A DNA stretch of 64,000 nt from Dillenia suffruticosa (GCA_033439265.1 JAVTVX010000029.1:2549501-2613500), one strand, 5' to 3'; shown: positions 10,691-24,824, counted from the first letter of the stretch. A program made the numbers and translations. Notes: generated by a model not told the origin, from the sequence alone.

Positions 10691-13600
10691 GACCTGGTGT
10701 CTAAATCAACATTTTGATGTTACTCCTTAATTGGCATCTTTAAGTGGTGGACATCTGCGGGTCGGCATGAAATACGGAAATGATGAGCCCTGATAAAAAT
10801 GCTTTCCTTAAATTTTGGGTGGGTTAAGAAGAATTTCTTATGTTAACCATGAGGTTAGCAAGCAACCCGGACTGAAAAACAAGTAATAATCTCCCTATTT
10901 CTCCCAGCTTCATATCTCATGATGTTCAAAATGACTAAGAACTCAATTCAACGGAGCAATAGCTTTTCAAAGACAAATAATATAAAAAAACAATCATCCT
11001 TTTTAGGGTAACCACTGACTAGCCATCAACAAAATGCTGATAGGCAAAACAGGAGCAAGCACCATTATCATCGTCATGGTGCAGCTATGTGAATTTCGTA
11101 ACTTTTACACCACTATCTGTTGACAATATGGAAGTATTATGTGGAAATGAATGACCCAACATGTTACACACTCACAAGACTTTTAACAGCAAGGAAGCCT
11201 GTTCTAGAGCATATACTGCATCATGCAATGGACAAAGCAGAGATAGAGAGAGTGCGTGTGGGCACCTGTGTACACTGTTTTTGATTTACAAGAACGCAAG
11301 ATATTATGAAAACAAAGATCACAAAAAAGTAAGAGGCTCAAAAGTCTTAGTGAAAACTTTGTGGAAGGAAACAGCCTCTGAAAAATTAAAATAAGGAAAA
11401 ACCTGATATTCAGATGAACATTCTGATGTACATGCTAAACAGATACGCAAATCATTGAATATCAGACAAGGTTGAAACAGAAACCAATTTGGTAGTGGCC
11501 AAGAGAGAATAGTCAACACAGTCATGATTCGGGTGGACCAGCCTCTGCAGTCTGAAGAACATGCGATCACTGACCAATATAACATTGTGCAAACTAGCTT
11601 TAAAGCATGGTGGCAGATCACATCCTTTTTGCCTTTCAGCTACTTTAAGCTGAGATACCTTCAAAAAGGATTCGAACCATGTCATATTCACAACTTCCAT
11701 CTTAAGCAAATGAAAATTAAAAAAAAAATGAAGCAAATGGAAAAGTCTCAATTAGCAAATCAGATGCATTTTGTTTCTACCAAAGTTAGGGACCGTATTT
11801 TGGGGATTAGACGAACATGCTTTGATAAAACAGACCTGGTCGGGCGTGCAAGAGTGCTAATTTATATCACCACCCATCACAACCTAGTCCATTTTGGAAC
11901 TAACAATAACATAGTCGTCTGTGTCCTTTATCTTTCTCCAATTGCACCGATCTAATCACTGTTGGATTCCATTGGACTTCTTTAACAGAACGCTGACCAT
12001 TCCCAGCCACCTTTTCCCTAATTTATTGATGCATATCATGTTATCCTTATGCATATGCATTTGATTTCTTGCATGGACTTAGGCTACTGAGACACAAAAG
12101 CTCCTAAAGTGGCTTCTAGACCTATAGCAGGAGCACCACCAAGAAACAGATATGGTCCTGTTAGTTCTATATATCCCAACACTGACCATTTGTCAACCAA
12201 TGCTTCACCATCAAACTAGTACAAAGGGCATACAGTTGAAAATTCCTTCTTTTCACCATCTTCCATTATAGTCATCATTGACTTGTGGTACAGAAAACTA
12301 AATCTAACATGGACTAAATCATCACAAAATTCGGGCATGAAGAGTAGTACTACTTTTCTATAACTTAATAGAAGAAAAGTAAACAAGATGAGAAGTGAAA
12401 GGTAAATAATTTGGATGGGCTTAAAAGGACCCAATAAAGCTCCCATCCAAATTAGTAGAGAAGTCCACACAGTCCAAACTCTATGCAAAATCCATATGAA
12501 TGAACAATAATTTCTCATCTCATCAACAAACCACAATTATACCAGGTTTCTTCTTCCAAGCAATCATCACTACATGATATTTATTCAGAGGGATTTTGAT
12601 ATGATGAGAATGTCAGGTCATTCCTGATTGTTTCTTCGGTAGAATGCGGATTGTGGCAATTCTAGGTCAAAACAATTCATTACTGGCATCAAACTGAGAA
12701 CGGGGAAAAAAAATCATCAGTGTACTGTTGCTCCATCTGTTCAATAATCTGACTCTGCAATATAGCATACATGCTTACATCCATACATGCATACATTTGT
12801 GCATATTGTGTCCATGTCGTATCTATGCTGATGAGTCCCTAATTTATTTAGCAAGTATTAAAAGAAAAAAAAATGGGCTGCATTTCAGATTTATAGGAAC
12901 CTTTCTATCTCAGGAGCTTGCTCATTATTGACAGAGGTGGAAGAAACTTGATGGTGCATAGGCCAGAAGTTTTCATCAAAAGGCTTCCATCTAAATTAAG
13001 AATCCAACTGGGTAAATGATTCCTCTAGCAGTATCTCACAACCTCTTTGTTTCTGCTTCAGACTGAATTTCCGAAACGTCACAAGTTACAGAAGCTAAAC
13101 TGCATCCAACTCAAGTCCCCCGCAAGAGTTTCGTAATTCTACAAAAGATTATCCCCATATAATACAGATGAATGTCCTACTTTCTTCCCCTTACACTTAA
13201 GTGGTGCCTGCTGATATAAAATCATCAAAACCATCCTAAACCTAATTCATGATACACTGCCGCACACATTTAACTCTGCTCATCCAAAGAAGTCAGTGGC
13301 GCCCTGTTTTTAGTTATTGAATGCAGCACATGGACAAAGTGAATATTGTGCATTTGTTAACCAGGATGAAGAATATATCAGATACTTTAGGAAGCTGTAG
13401 TAAAATTTTTAATAACATTTAAGGTGACCTTTTAATATATATTTGCCAGCCTTGAATTATTGACTCTTTTGACTTCCTCGCGTGCTCAAGACAACCCAAA
13501 GGTAGCAACTAGAAAGGAGAATGTTGATCCAATAGAATTCATTGATTTATATGCCAGAATTCCTAAAGCTTTGAATTTTTTTATCCCTCTATAATGAAGA

Positions 13601-14429
13601 AATAATGAAAATTTGAGTTATAAGCACAGCCTAATGGACAACTTTGGATTAGACAGGACCCAGCTAACAAACTTGGGCATAGAAGATCAAGGCTAAAAGT
13701 TTGTGGATCTGAACAATGATACTGGCAAAAATGAATCTCAAGGCCTAGATATTGCAGAGGTTGAATGTACAGAGCATGCATTATCAGCTGTAGAATTTCC
13801 AGAGAAATTAGAGCATGTATTTCTGCTGCGCCATGCAATTTAAAAGCCAAATTCACAATGCCTTTTTCTTATATTAATCACCATTTAGAGCCCTGGCTAG
13901 GAGCTTAAATAAAACCTTCCAAATATCATTTAGGTCCAAGAGGCCTTAAAAATGAATGAAAACTTCAAATCAGGTTCCTAGCATAAACTTTCTACTGGAA
14001 TATGGATTAAAGTGACTTGTAGGGGCATGAAGGCCTTTGAACTTCAAGCTCAAGTTCATTTACAGTACAGTGACAAATCTAAAACAGAAGTAAAATCCAT
14101 CGGGTAAAGAGCAGGTCCCACATATATCCTTTCATGCCACAAAAGCCAAAAAAAAAAATAATAATAATAATAAATAAATAAAAGGATGCACATCAGGTAA
14201 AACTTGTTGTCCATTCAAGATATACATCATTGCACAATGCGAGATTATGCAAAGCTCTAAAATTGCATTTCTTTGGAAAAGCTCAAACAAAATTATGTAA
14301 TTAAACTTCAATAATTAAGCATGAAAGAAAGATGGAACAATTGAAAAAAGAACATAGGGCAATGGTAACATAAGTTAATACACATATGTAAACATATTAG
14401 ATCATACCTAATCCCTCTCTTCTCACTTG
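10691..14429. other. Intergenic, no gene recognised
   Basis: Composition is more balanced than the AT-rich spacers, but the longest open frames (about 100-143 codons, e.g. 11524-11955 plus and 12216-12536 minus) show no known motif and no convincing start context. Short ATA/ATAA repeats occur at 14157-14181. It may hold the promoter of the NPF gene and decayed sequence. Confidence 0.5.
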
Positions 14430-16931
<2,502 letters not shown>

Positions 16932-17102
16932 TTTCGAATTCGCTTTCTGTAAACCAAATTTTAATGTTACTTCCCTAGGAGCCAACACAGTACATGGCAT
17001 TTGTTGAGTAATGTTCCAAAAAAACACCCAAAAAAAAAAAAATTTAAATAACCCAAACAGAAAAGTATTTCCGTTTCTAACCTATATTTGTCGGGAGTTA
17101 GA

Positions 17103-17125
17103 AACGCAACACACTGTGTCGCGTT
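17103..17125. repeat. Subterminal palindrome, left arm
   Basis: An imperfect palindrome around CACACTGTGTCGCG inside the left inverted arm of the Mutator-like element. Its right-arm partner at 19388-19410 is a perfect 11-bp inverted repeat around a single G (arm GACGCGACACA). Confidence 0.75.
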
Positions 17126-17357
17126 TTCAACCCGCGACAAAGTCCAGAAAGAGAGAGAGAGGAGTCCGCGGGGGAGGGAGGGAGAGAGGGGAGGAGAGCG
17201 GCGGGGGGCGGAGGGGAGAGGGAGGAGCACGGCAGGGGCGGAGGGGGGAAGGAGAGAGAGGGGAGGACCGCGGCGGGGTGCGGAGGGGGAAGGGAGAGAG
17301 AGAGGGGGAGAGTTGCGGAGGGGGGTGGGAGGGAGGGAGAGAAAGAGGGGAGGGCGG

Positions 17358-18757
17358 TGGTGTGTCGTCAAACAACCAAAAATAAAATACCTACTTCAAA
17401 CAATACGAATATAGCGCGAGTAGGGTCGTATCCACAGAGAACAGCGGATTTACCTCTTTCAAGGAAAATGAAAATATTGGGGGTTTTGATAAAATAATCT
17501 AAAATAACTAATCAAACAAATTAATGAAAATTAACTACAATAAAATGATGATAAAATATCAATTAAATGAAAAGTTATCAATTAAGAGAAAATCTAGCCA
17601 AAGTAGTTATTTCCGCCTTGATGTGTTTGATTGATCATCGATACAAAAATTACTCGATATTATGCGAATAAATTGGTTATAACCGCTAAGTACCACGAAG
17701 CGACCAATCTCTCCGTACTTTTTCGGTAATCAAGATACCATCGTTAATTACTTCCCTAATCGAAAGACAACCCAAGAGAGCCTCGTTGGATTTAATGTTC
17801 CGACAGCATTAAGATCTAGAGAGACCCAATTCTAATCAGTAAATTCCAACCTGGATTTATTTAAATTAGATTACCTAATCTCTTGACATAAATCCTATCG
17901 CTTGCGAGGCCATAAAATTATGTCAATTACCACTCCATTAAAAATATACAAATCTTGCTATTTTTAAATGGTTGTAGACTATTTTAGGGCTATTAAATAT
18001 AGCGCTCTATTTAACAATCCCAAAACAATCATAAACACTAAGCATAGAGATTAAATAAATACCCACAAATATCAAGCCAATAAGATCATTTAGATCTCAC
18101 AATCATTATTCATCAAGGTTTCAATAATCCTTTGACTAGAAAAGAAATTAAAATGAAAACATAATAAAAGAGAAACTCATAAATTAAAATAAAATGTTGC
18201 TTCTAAGAAAATAAAGGTAAGAGCAAAGTTTCTCCCCGGCTGAAGGTGCAGCAACCTCCTGTGCAATATTCTGTTTTCTGCTCCTTCACACCCTCAAAAG
18301 CCAATAATACAAAGTTTAAATACCTCCTCTAGTGGGTGGCGGCTGGAACCCTAAAGGAATAGTAATTCCTACAATTTTACCTTAGTAAAACTACTTCATA
18401 ATATTCTCTAAAATTGAATAAAATATTCTAAAGAATAAAATCCTAAAAACTTCAAGTAAAATAAAATAATTACAACGATTCAAAATTTCACATTCCTAGA
18501 TATTAGGAATGAAGAATAAAATCTTCAAAAGTCTTGTATTTCTCCTTGAATTCAGCGTGCCCACGTGCTAATGAAGAGTCACTTCTTTCTGTTTTTTTAT
18601 CCTTGCATAATTGCTCCAATTAAGCCTCTTTTTCTTCATATTTCTCCCCGCCTTTTGTTTGATTAATCTAACACATCAATCACCACAATTAGTATAATAT
18701 TTTCTCAAAATAATGCAAAAATCAATTACAAATATTACACTTATTTTGTTCCTATCA
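17358..18757 (-). mobile_element. Solo LTR (about 1.4 kb) nested in the Mutator-like element
   Basis: The segment begins TGGTGTGTCG and ends CCTATCA, so it has TG...CA ends, and is bracketed by GGCGG at 17353-17357 and 18758-18762, a 5-bp target duplication of the LTR-retrotransposon kind. Its AT-rich composition contrasts sharply with the GA-rich host. On the minus strand it opens TGATAGGAAC and has a possible TATA (GGTATTTAAACTTTG, near 18325). Toward its end it contains CTCTGTGGATACGACCC (near 17437), a phrase common near plant LTR ends. No internal domain or second LTR is seen, so recombination between LTRs is the likely origin. Family not assigned. Confidence 0.75.
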
Positions 18758-19516
18758 GGCGGGCAGGGGGTCTGCCAGGGGAAGGAGAGAGAGAAAGAGG
18801 GGAGGGCTGCGGGGGGTGGGTGGCGGGCGATGGAGGGGGAGGGAGAGAGAGAAAGAGGGGAGGAGCGCAGCGGAGGGCGCGAAGGGGGGAGGGGGAGAGA
18901 GAGAAAGAGGGGAGGAGCCAGTGGGGCAGAGAGGGAGGAGAGAGACAGAGGGGAGGACGGGCGCGGCGGCGACACTTTCCTCCCCTCTTTCTCTCTCTCC
19001 CTCCCCCGACGGACACCCCGCTGCCCTCCCCTCTCTTTGTCCCTCCCCCTTCGCCCCCGCGGCCCTCCCCCCCTCTTTTCCTCCCCCTTTCGCCCCTCGC
19101 CATGCTCCTCCCCTCTTTCTCTCTCCCTCCCTTTGCGGACCCCCCGCCGCCCTCCCCTCTTTCTCTCCCTCCCTCTCCCCTCCGCGGCCCTCCCCTCTCT
19201 CTCTCTCTCCCTTCCCCCTCCGCACCCCACCGCAGTCCTCCCCTCTCTCTCTCCTTCCCCCTCTACCCCCCGCCGCGCTCCTCCCTCCCCCTTCCGCCCC
19301 CCGCCGCTCTCCTCCCCTCTCTCCCTCCCTCCCTCCCCCACAGACTCTTCTCTCTCTCTCACTTTCTGGACTTTATCGCGGGTTGAAGACGCGACACAGT
19401 GTGTCGCGTCTCCAACTCTCGGCAAATATAAGTTAGAAATGAAAATATATTTTGTTTTGGGTTATTTTAAAATTTTTTACTTTTGAGTCATTTCGAAACA
19501 TGACTCGGCATTTGTT

Positions 19517-19987
19517 CTCTCCAAAGTCCAAATACTTTCGTCGAGTTTCAAGGCAACATGGGTGTGGAGACCACGATTCCCGGTTCGACTCTGCGTGAAA
19601 ACAGAAAAAATCGTAGCGGGAGATCTCTTGAAAGAAGACCCGACAGCGGATCAATTTAGATTATTGGGATTGAAGTCTTAGACATTGGGTACCAAAAAAA
19701 AAATGGAAACATGGGCCGGGCCTATCGGCCCAAGGCCCAAGGCCCAAATGTGGTCCAATCAACATGCCTGTGAAAATTTTGTTTCAAAAATCTCAATTAT
19801 TACCAAATCTTTTGTCCATGCTGCCCAATAATATTAGACCAGTTGGACTTATTTTGCTTTGCAATTACTTATACCCCTGCCCCTTAAAAATGGGAAAATT
19901 CTAATTTTGACATTAAAATTTAACTAATTTTTATTTTAAGGTTATTTTTAAATTATTTTTAATTAAAAGGGTTGAATCAATTTATTA
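19517..19987. other. Intergenic; GGCCCAA cluster
   Basis: No gene seen. Around 19710-19748 there is a run of GGGCC/GGCCCAA repeats. Such motifs occur in plant promoters (TCP-type sites), but no gene starts nearby, so chance is possible. Confidence 0.4.
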
Positions 19988-19999
19988 ATCACATCAATA

Positions 20000-20169
20000 C
20001 ATCGACGCTTAGTTCAGTGAATTGGGTATTAATTTTTCTTAAATAATATTTTAAATTCAAATATTATGTATAAAGAAAATACACGTTAAAAGAGATTTTG
20101 TCCAACCAAACTCGATTTGTCGATCTAATATTATTATCGGATACTAAAAATTTATAAAAAAATTAAAAT
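20000..20169 (+). mobile_element. SINE-like insertion
   Basis: About 170 bp flanked by ATCACATCAATA (19988-19999) and ATCACATTAATA (20170-20181), one mismatch in 12. The interior has TTAAATTCAAATATT and ends ATTATCGGATACTAAAAA, paralleling the tail AATTTCAGATACCA of the well-defined copy at 50336-50518. It is probably the same broad family, but old. Confidence 0.5.
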
Positions 20170-20181
20170 ATCACATTAATA

Positions 20182-21633
20182 TCACATTATTCCCATATTC
20201 AAACCATTTTCTATATCACTGAGGTTTTGACTATCCCATGTTATATAATACCTGCAAGGTTGACCAAACCCTTTGATTGAGAAGTATTTAATAATAATTC
20301 TGAAATAAAGATTATTTATATTTTTAATAAAATAATTAGAATTTTACCCTTTTTAAGGTTGCACAACTTAAGAAATAATTATAATTAAAATTAAAAAAAA
20401 TTGTAAATCTCATAAGTCACACTATAAATAAAGATCAAATTGTGGTAGGCTTAAAGACAAAGGAGAATTAATAATTTAAATAAAAAGAAAATATTAATTT
20501 AGGCCAGGGATTTTTTTTCCAAACCTAAGTTTATACGATTAATGTTAAGGATGAAAAATAAAAAAAAAAAAAAGAAAAAAAAACATAATTTGATAATGAG
20601 GATAACGCTGTTCATGATGTTTTCGTTTTTTTCTTTATTTTTTTTTAAACACAAATGACCTTTTGCCATTCTACGCCTTCAAAGGATGCCTTCCATAGCA
20701 GTACGTGATTTCTGGTAGATGAGAGAGAAAGGAGGAGGAGAGAGGTGAGGAGAGGAGAGAGAAGAGATCATGTTTTTCACGGGCGTTGATGTTCTTTACT
20801 CAGAGGCCAACCAGGACGACTAGACCGTTGTCAGGTCAGATCAAGGTCCATTGCTTCTATCCGGTTACGAATCTCACGTCAAAATTAAAAAAAAATTATA
20901 AAATATTACTTAAATTTAATAAATTTTTTTACCCGACAGATCGATCTTTTAAACTGAGTTCTCATATTGAGTTTGAATCTATCACTTGAGTCCGTAATAA
21001 ATTGATATCAGAATTTTCAAAAAAGAACTACCTGATATCGGAGTAAGAACCGTTCTTAGAGGAAAATGACTACCCACCAAAGCGAGAGCCGTCCAGAGTG
21101 AGAGCCGTCCAAAGTGAGAGCCCTCCGTGAACGTCCGGATTTTTAAGGGAAAGTAATATTACGAATCTCATATCTAATTCTAAAAAAATCATAAAATATT
21201 ATTTAATTCTAATAGACTCTCTTATTCAACAGATTAATCTTTTGAATTGAGTTTTTTTATTAGATTTGGTTCACAGTTGAGTCTGTGACACATTCACACC
21301 ATAATAAGTGGCAATGTTAGACTCTCTTGCATGGAATTAGAATTCGGAAAATCAAAAGGCAACTGGCGGCCAAAAGAATAGTTATTTTTTAAAAACATTG
21401 TAGTTTAAGACCTAAATTTTTAAAATATTATTACTTTTCTTGGGCGTTCAATTCAATTCTAAGAAAATTCAATTATATGAAAATCGATTTTCTGAAAATT
21501 GATTTCATATTATCCAAAATATTTTCAAAGTTAATTAGGATTCTCTCTTTCTCTTGAGACTTTTTTAATCCTATTAAGTGTCCTTTCTCACACTCTCTCA
21601 CGCATACCACCTTAATCGATAAAGATTGGACTC

Positions 21634-21665
<32 letters not shown>

Positions 21666-22273
21666 GCTCTATGCTGTTTCTCACTCCCTTTCTCTCATTA
21701 ATTCTTCTCATATATTAAAAAAACATAAATAAAATAAATTCTACATGTATTTAATTTCTTTTTTAAAATTATAAATACGAAATTGATATCTTAAAAATTA
21801 ACTTTTAAAATCGATATTTGAGACGTAGAGTTCACACTATTTTTTTTTTTATATTTTTGGACAATTTTAGGGTAGATTTTGAGGTAGATAGAAAGTCAAT
21901 TTCCCGACTTCACTAAATTTGAAAATCCTATAAGAATAATAATATTTTAATAAATTATGCAACAAACTACAATATTTTGAGAAATAACTTGTTATAAGAA
22001 TATACAAGAAATATAGATAAATATATAAATATAAAAATATAAAAAAATTATATAGATATTAATTATTTTCTAAAAATAATAAAGTATTCATTTTTATAAT
22101 AAAAAATCATCAAATATGTGATTATTAATTATAAAATAAATAATATAAAAATTATAATTATAATTAAATAAATAATTTATTAATATAAAATTTTTTTACG
22201 TAAATGTTAATTAATTTATTATGTTGAAATATTTTTAAAATAAAAAGGCATTTCGAAGCAAAAAAGTTGGTGC
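20182..22273. other. Intergenic, repeat fragments
   Basis: AT-rich, no gene recognised. Two diverged copies of a segment of about 145 bp lie at roughly 20863-21010 and 21151-21295, sharing TTACGAATCTCA, TAAAATATTA, CAGAT.(G/A)ATCTTTT(A/G)AA and TTGAGTC(C/T)GT. A (CT)n run is at about 21640-21665. Between the two copies is a short tandem repeat, listed separately. Confidence 0.5.
21082..21129 (+). repeat. Three 16-bp tandem repeats
   Basis: GCGAGAGCCGTCCAGA, GTGAGAGCCGTCCAAA and GTGAGAGCCCTCCGTG follow directly on one another. It is GC-richer than its AT-rich surroundings. Confidence 0.8.
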
Positions 22274-22759
22274 CTAGAACTTTGAGTAAATTACTTGTCC
22301 CGTCTTTAAATTTTACTTCATTTTCACAAATTAGTTTTTATAGTTAGAAATGTTATCTTGTGATACTCAAATTTTTAAAAGTATAACAAGTTAGTTCTTT
22401 TGTCAATGACGGCGATAGACTGACCATTAACTGATGATGTGGCAATAAACCTGTCTATACGGACGCTGATTTGTCACTGACGGGTAAACATATTTCAACA
22501 CCTCGTTAGCCACATCAGCATTTTGCCAATGTGGCAGTGTCACTTTCTTATTTTGTTGACATGGCTATTACACGTCAGCAGAAAAATTTTTCCTCGATTG
22601 GAAAAAAAAAACTCGTCTCTTTTTCTCTCTCTCTCTCTCCCCTTTCTCTCTCCTCTCCTCTCACCGAAAAAAGGGCCACCTCTCTCTCTCTCTCTCCTTT
22701 CCTCCCCCTTTCTCTCTCTTCTCTCCTCTCTTGCTAAACACTCTTCTGCCCTCTCTCTC

Positions 22760-22780
22760 TCTTCTCCATCATTTCCTAAT
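22760..22780 (+). repeat. 21-bp direct repeat at a capture junction (copy 1)
   Basis: The same 21 bp (starting TCTTCTCCATC, ending TTCCTAAT) occurs at 22760-22780, where the CT-rich inverted repeat meets the TBL piece, and at 23830-23850, next to the CPSF30-like piece. This is consistent with template switching or microhomology during capture. Confidence 0.75.
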
Positions 22781-23398
22781 CCCACCAAATCAAACGTATC
22801 TGGAGCTCAAAATTCAAATGTCAATAAGAGAACAGAGACTTCAAAAACAAAGGAAAGTGGAGGTAAGCATTTTAAGTCCAACCAAACAACAATTGCAATA
22901 TCGACACCAAATTCGACTCAACAAGTTCAAAATTCTACTTCTGTGAGTTCTTTTCAAGCAAAACTAAGCATACCTAGATCTCAGAATGATAAAAAAAGAA
23001 TAGAAACCTCAAAAGCAGAGGATAAAGGTGTAATTTCGGCACCAAAATCTCAAGAAAAGTCGAACTAGATATCGAATCCGATGAACTCTGCATAGAAATC
23101 AAAAGGAGTTTCGGAGAAATCTATGAAATTGAATTTTACAGAGCCATTATCAAAGAATCAGAGCAGCGGGAGTGGTTTTGCTTCTAGAAGAATTGAAAAG
23201 CAGTGGAGAGAGAATTTGATAAGTTCGTTGATGAGTTGTGATTTTTACGATGGAGAGTGGGTTATAGATAAGTCTTATCCACTTTATAAACCTGGATCTT
23301 GTGCTTTGATTGATAGGCAATTTAATTGTTTCCTCAATGGTAGGCCTAACACTGCTTATGAGAAATTCAAATAGAAACCTAAGGCTTGCAATATTCCC
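22781..23398 (+). pseudogene. Captured exon fragment of a trichome birefringence-like (TBL) gene
   Basis: TBL proteins are Golgi-localised polysaccharide O-acetyltransferases. The fragment holds a Ser/Thr/Lys/Asn-rich linker followed by the start of the TBL domain: CDFYDGEWVIDKSYPLYKPG and SCALIDRQFNCFLNGRP, ending KACNIPR at a GT-like border, as at the end of exon 1 in this family. The N-terminal membrane anchor and the catalytic GDS and DxxH regions are missing. Three in-frame TAG codons are present (23066, 23093, 23372), the last replacing the Trp of the expected KWKPK. The upstream part stays open from ATG 22523, inside the MULE's inverted repeat, to 23068, giving a 181-codon chimeric frame. 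Confidence 0.9.
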
Positions 23399-23864
23399 AG
23401 GTTTGCCTTATGTTGGTGCTCATTAATTTCTTTTTTTTTTCTTTCCCTTTGATTTGTTTTTGGGTGTTAAATCTTGTGGATCTATTCTTCTTTATTTTGG
23501 ATCCTATTTAACTTCAATTGGTATCTTAATTTTTCACTCAAAAAATGAAAGTTATTTTTAAGAGATCTCAGACTCTATTTTTTATCTCAATTTTTTTTGA
23601 TATATTCAATTCTTTACTTTTAGGTTTTGTTTCACCAGTATATGTTTTTTATGAATTGTTATAATTAAGTTGAAAAGAAGTAAAATAACTAGGGTCGTAT
23701 GCTTGGTAATTTTTCGGGAGCTGATTTTACTCTATCTATATTAATTTTGATGAATTTAGTTGAATATAAGTAAATTTTGTAGAGTTATATGTTTCATATG
23801 AACATATTATGAGTTGATTTTTAACTCTGTCTTCTCCATCATTTCCTAATTTGGGGTTTCCGAA

Positions 23865-23939
23865 AGTTGAATAGTTTGTGGTGCCGGAATCAAGGTCGGC
23901 CTCAAAGTCAAAGTTGAGACCTCCTTCTGTGTCTTCCAT
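23865..23939 (-). pseudogene. Probable captured 5' end of a CPSF30-like gene
   Basis: On the minus strand the frame starting at 23939 reads MEDTEGGLNFDFEADLDSGT, which resembles the N-terminus of plant CPSF30 (cleavage and polyadenylation specificity factor, 30 kDa), where MED..GLSFDFEGGLD is typical. The zinc fingers that would confirm it are not present. The similarity stops within about 25 residues and the frame runs into unrelated sequence. The match is short and made from memory, so it is likely rather than certain. Confidence 0.55.
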
Positions 23940-24824
23940 TTTTTTCCTTTTTGGTTGAAGATCAGTATTTGAAGATTTTGGAAGGGGGTTTAAACTTAGG
24001 GTTTTTTTAGCACCACGAGAGAGAGAGAGGGGGGAAGAAGAGTGTTTAGCGAGAGAGGAGAGAAGAGAGAGAAAGGGGGAGGAAAGGAGAGGGAGAGAGA
24101 GGTGGCCTTTTTTTTCAGTGCGAGGAGAGGAGAGAGAAAAGAGGAGAGAGAGAGAGATGAGTTTTTTTTTTCAACCTGAGAAGAATTTTTCTGTTGACGT
24201 GGAATAGCCACGTCAGCAAGATAAGAAAGTGGCACTGCCACATCGGCATAATGCTAACATGGCTAATGAGATGTTGAAATGTGTTGACCAGTCAGCGACA
24301 AATCAATGTCCGTATAGCCAGGTTTATCACCCCGTCATGCCACATCATCAGTTAACGGTCAGTCTGTCGTCGTCATTGACAGAAGGACCAACTCGTTACA
24401 TTTTTTAAAGTTTGAGTACAAGGACCAACTCGTTATATTTTTGAAACTTTGAGTACCACAAGATAGTATTCTTAACTATAGAGACTAATCTGTAAAAATA
24501 GAACAAATTTTAAAGACAGGGCAAGTAATTTATTCCCAGAACTTTCGTGCTCATGGCATGCTTCTTCAGTCAAGTCAATTTGTCTCTCTATGGTCTCTCA
24601 TATTTTTTTTTTTTTTTTTGATGTACAACAATTTGAATTTGAACTCATCGTATTAAAAGAGAGTAGTTTGTATCATTAATCTGTTCTCTTAGGGACTCTC
24701 TCGTCTCCCACTCCCGCCGAATAGCACATCCTTAACGGGTCTTCCGAGGCATGTTTGTGCTGCACAGAAACAACATCTCTCCAACAATTTGTCCTCGGTC
24801 AGACGCAAACCAACCCAATCCACC

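Larger units (their letters stand above)
17006..19506. mobile_element. Mutator-like element with long GA/CT inverted arms (nested host)
   Basis: Flanked by perfect 10-bp copies of GGCATTTGTT at 16996-17005 and 19507-19516, as expected of Mutator transposition. The ends are inverted: left GAGTAATGTTCC, right (minus strand) GAGTCATGTTTC. The match continues through AAATAACCCAAA, TTTCTAAC.TATATTTG, a near-perfect palindrome (CGCGACACA / TGTGTCGCG) and CAACCCGCGA.AAAGTCCAG. Inside the arms are purine-rich repeats on the left (17150-17357) and right-centre (18763-18960) and their pyrimidine mirror at 18970-19360. No transposase is present. Without the LTR inserted at 17358 the element would be about 1.1 kb. 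It sits about 75 bp upstream of the dead NDUFAF7 gene's start codon. Confidence 0.85.
22284..24535. mobile_element. Pack-MULE with about 500-bp terminal inverted repeats
   Basis: The left end GAGTAAATTACTTG and right end (minus strand) GAATAAATTACTTG open inverted repeats traceable from 22284 to about 22760 and from 24535 back to about 24006. Shared phrases include ATCTTGTG.TACTCAAA, AACTGATGATGTGGCA, CTATACGGAC, TTTCAACA.CTC.TTAGCCA, GTGGCAGTG.CACTTTCTTAT and a CT-rich inner part with GGCCACC. Flanks CTAGAACTTT (22274-22283) and CCAGAACTTT (24536-24545) form a 10-bp target duplication with one mismatch. There is no transposase. The interior carries pieces of two host genes (TBL and apparently CPSF30), which defines a Pack-MULE. 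One SINE-free copy is seen here; other copies would be needed to show recent movement. Confidence 0.88.

Noticed and set aside
11524-11955. Plus-strand frame of 143 codons
   Set aside because: No motif, no plausible promoter, codon pattern no better than background; could not be supported as a gene.
17011-17414. Open frames of 82-134 codons on both strands rich in Arg/Gly/Glu or Pro/Ser/Leu
   Set aside because: They follow only from the GA/CT repeats of the Mutator-like element arm; every frame on both strands is open and no real protein motif is present.
18676-19486. Long frames of up to 257 codons, again Arg/Gly/Glu or Ser/Leu/Pro rich
   Set aside because: Same cause: stop-poor purine/pyrimidine repeats of the right arm, which also mirror the left arm.
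22540-22788. Minus-strand frame rich in Arg and Glu
   Set aside because: Reverse reading of the CT-rich inverted repeat of the Pack-MULE.
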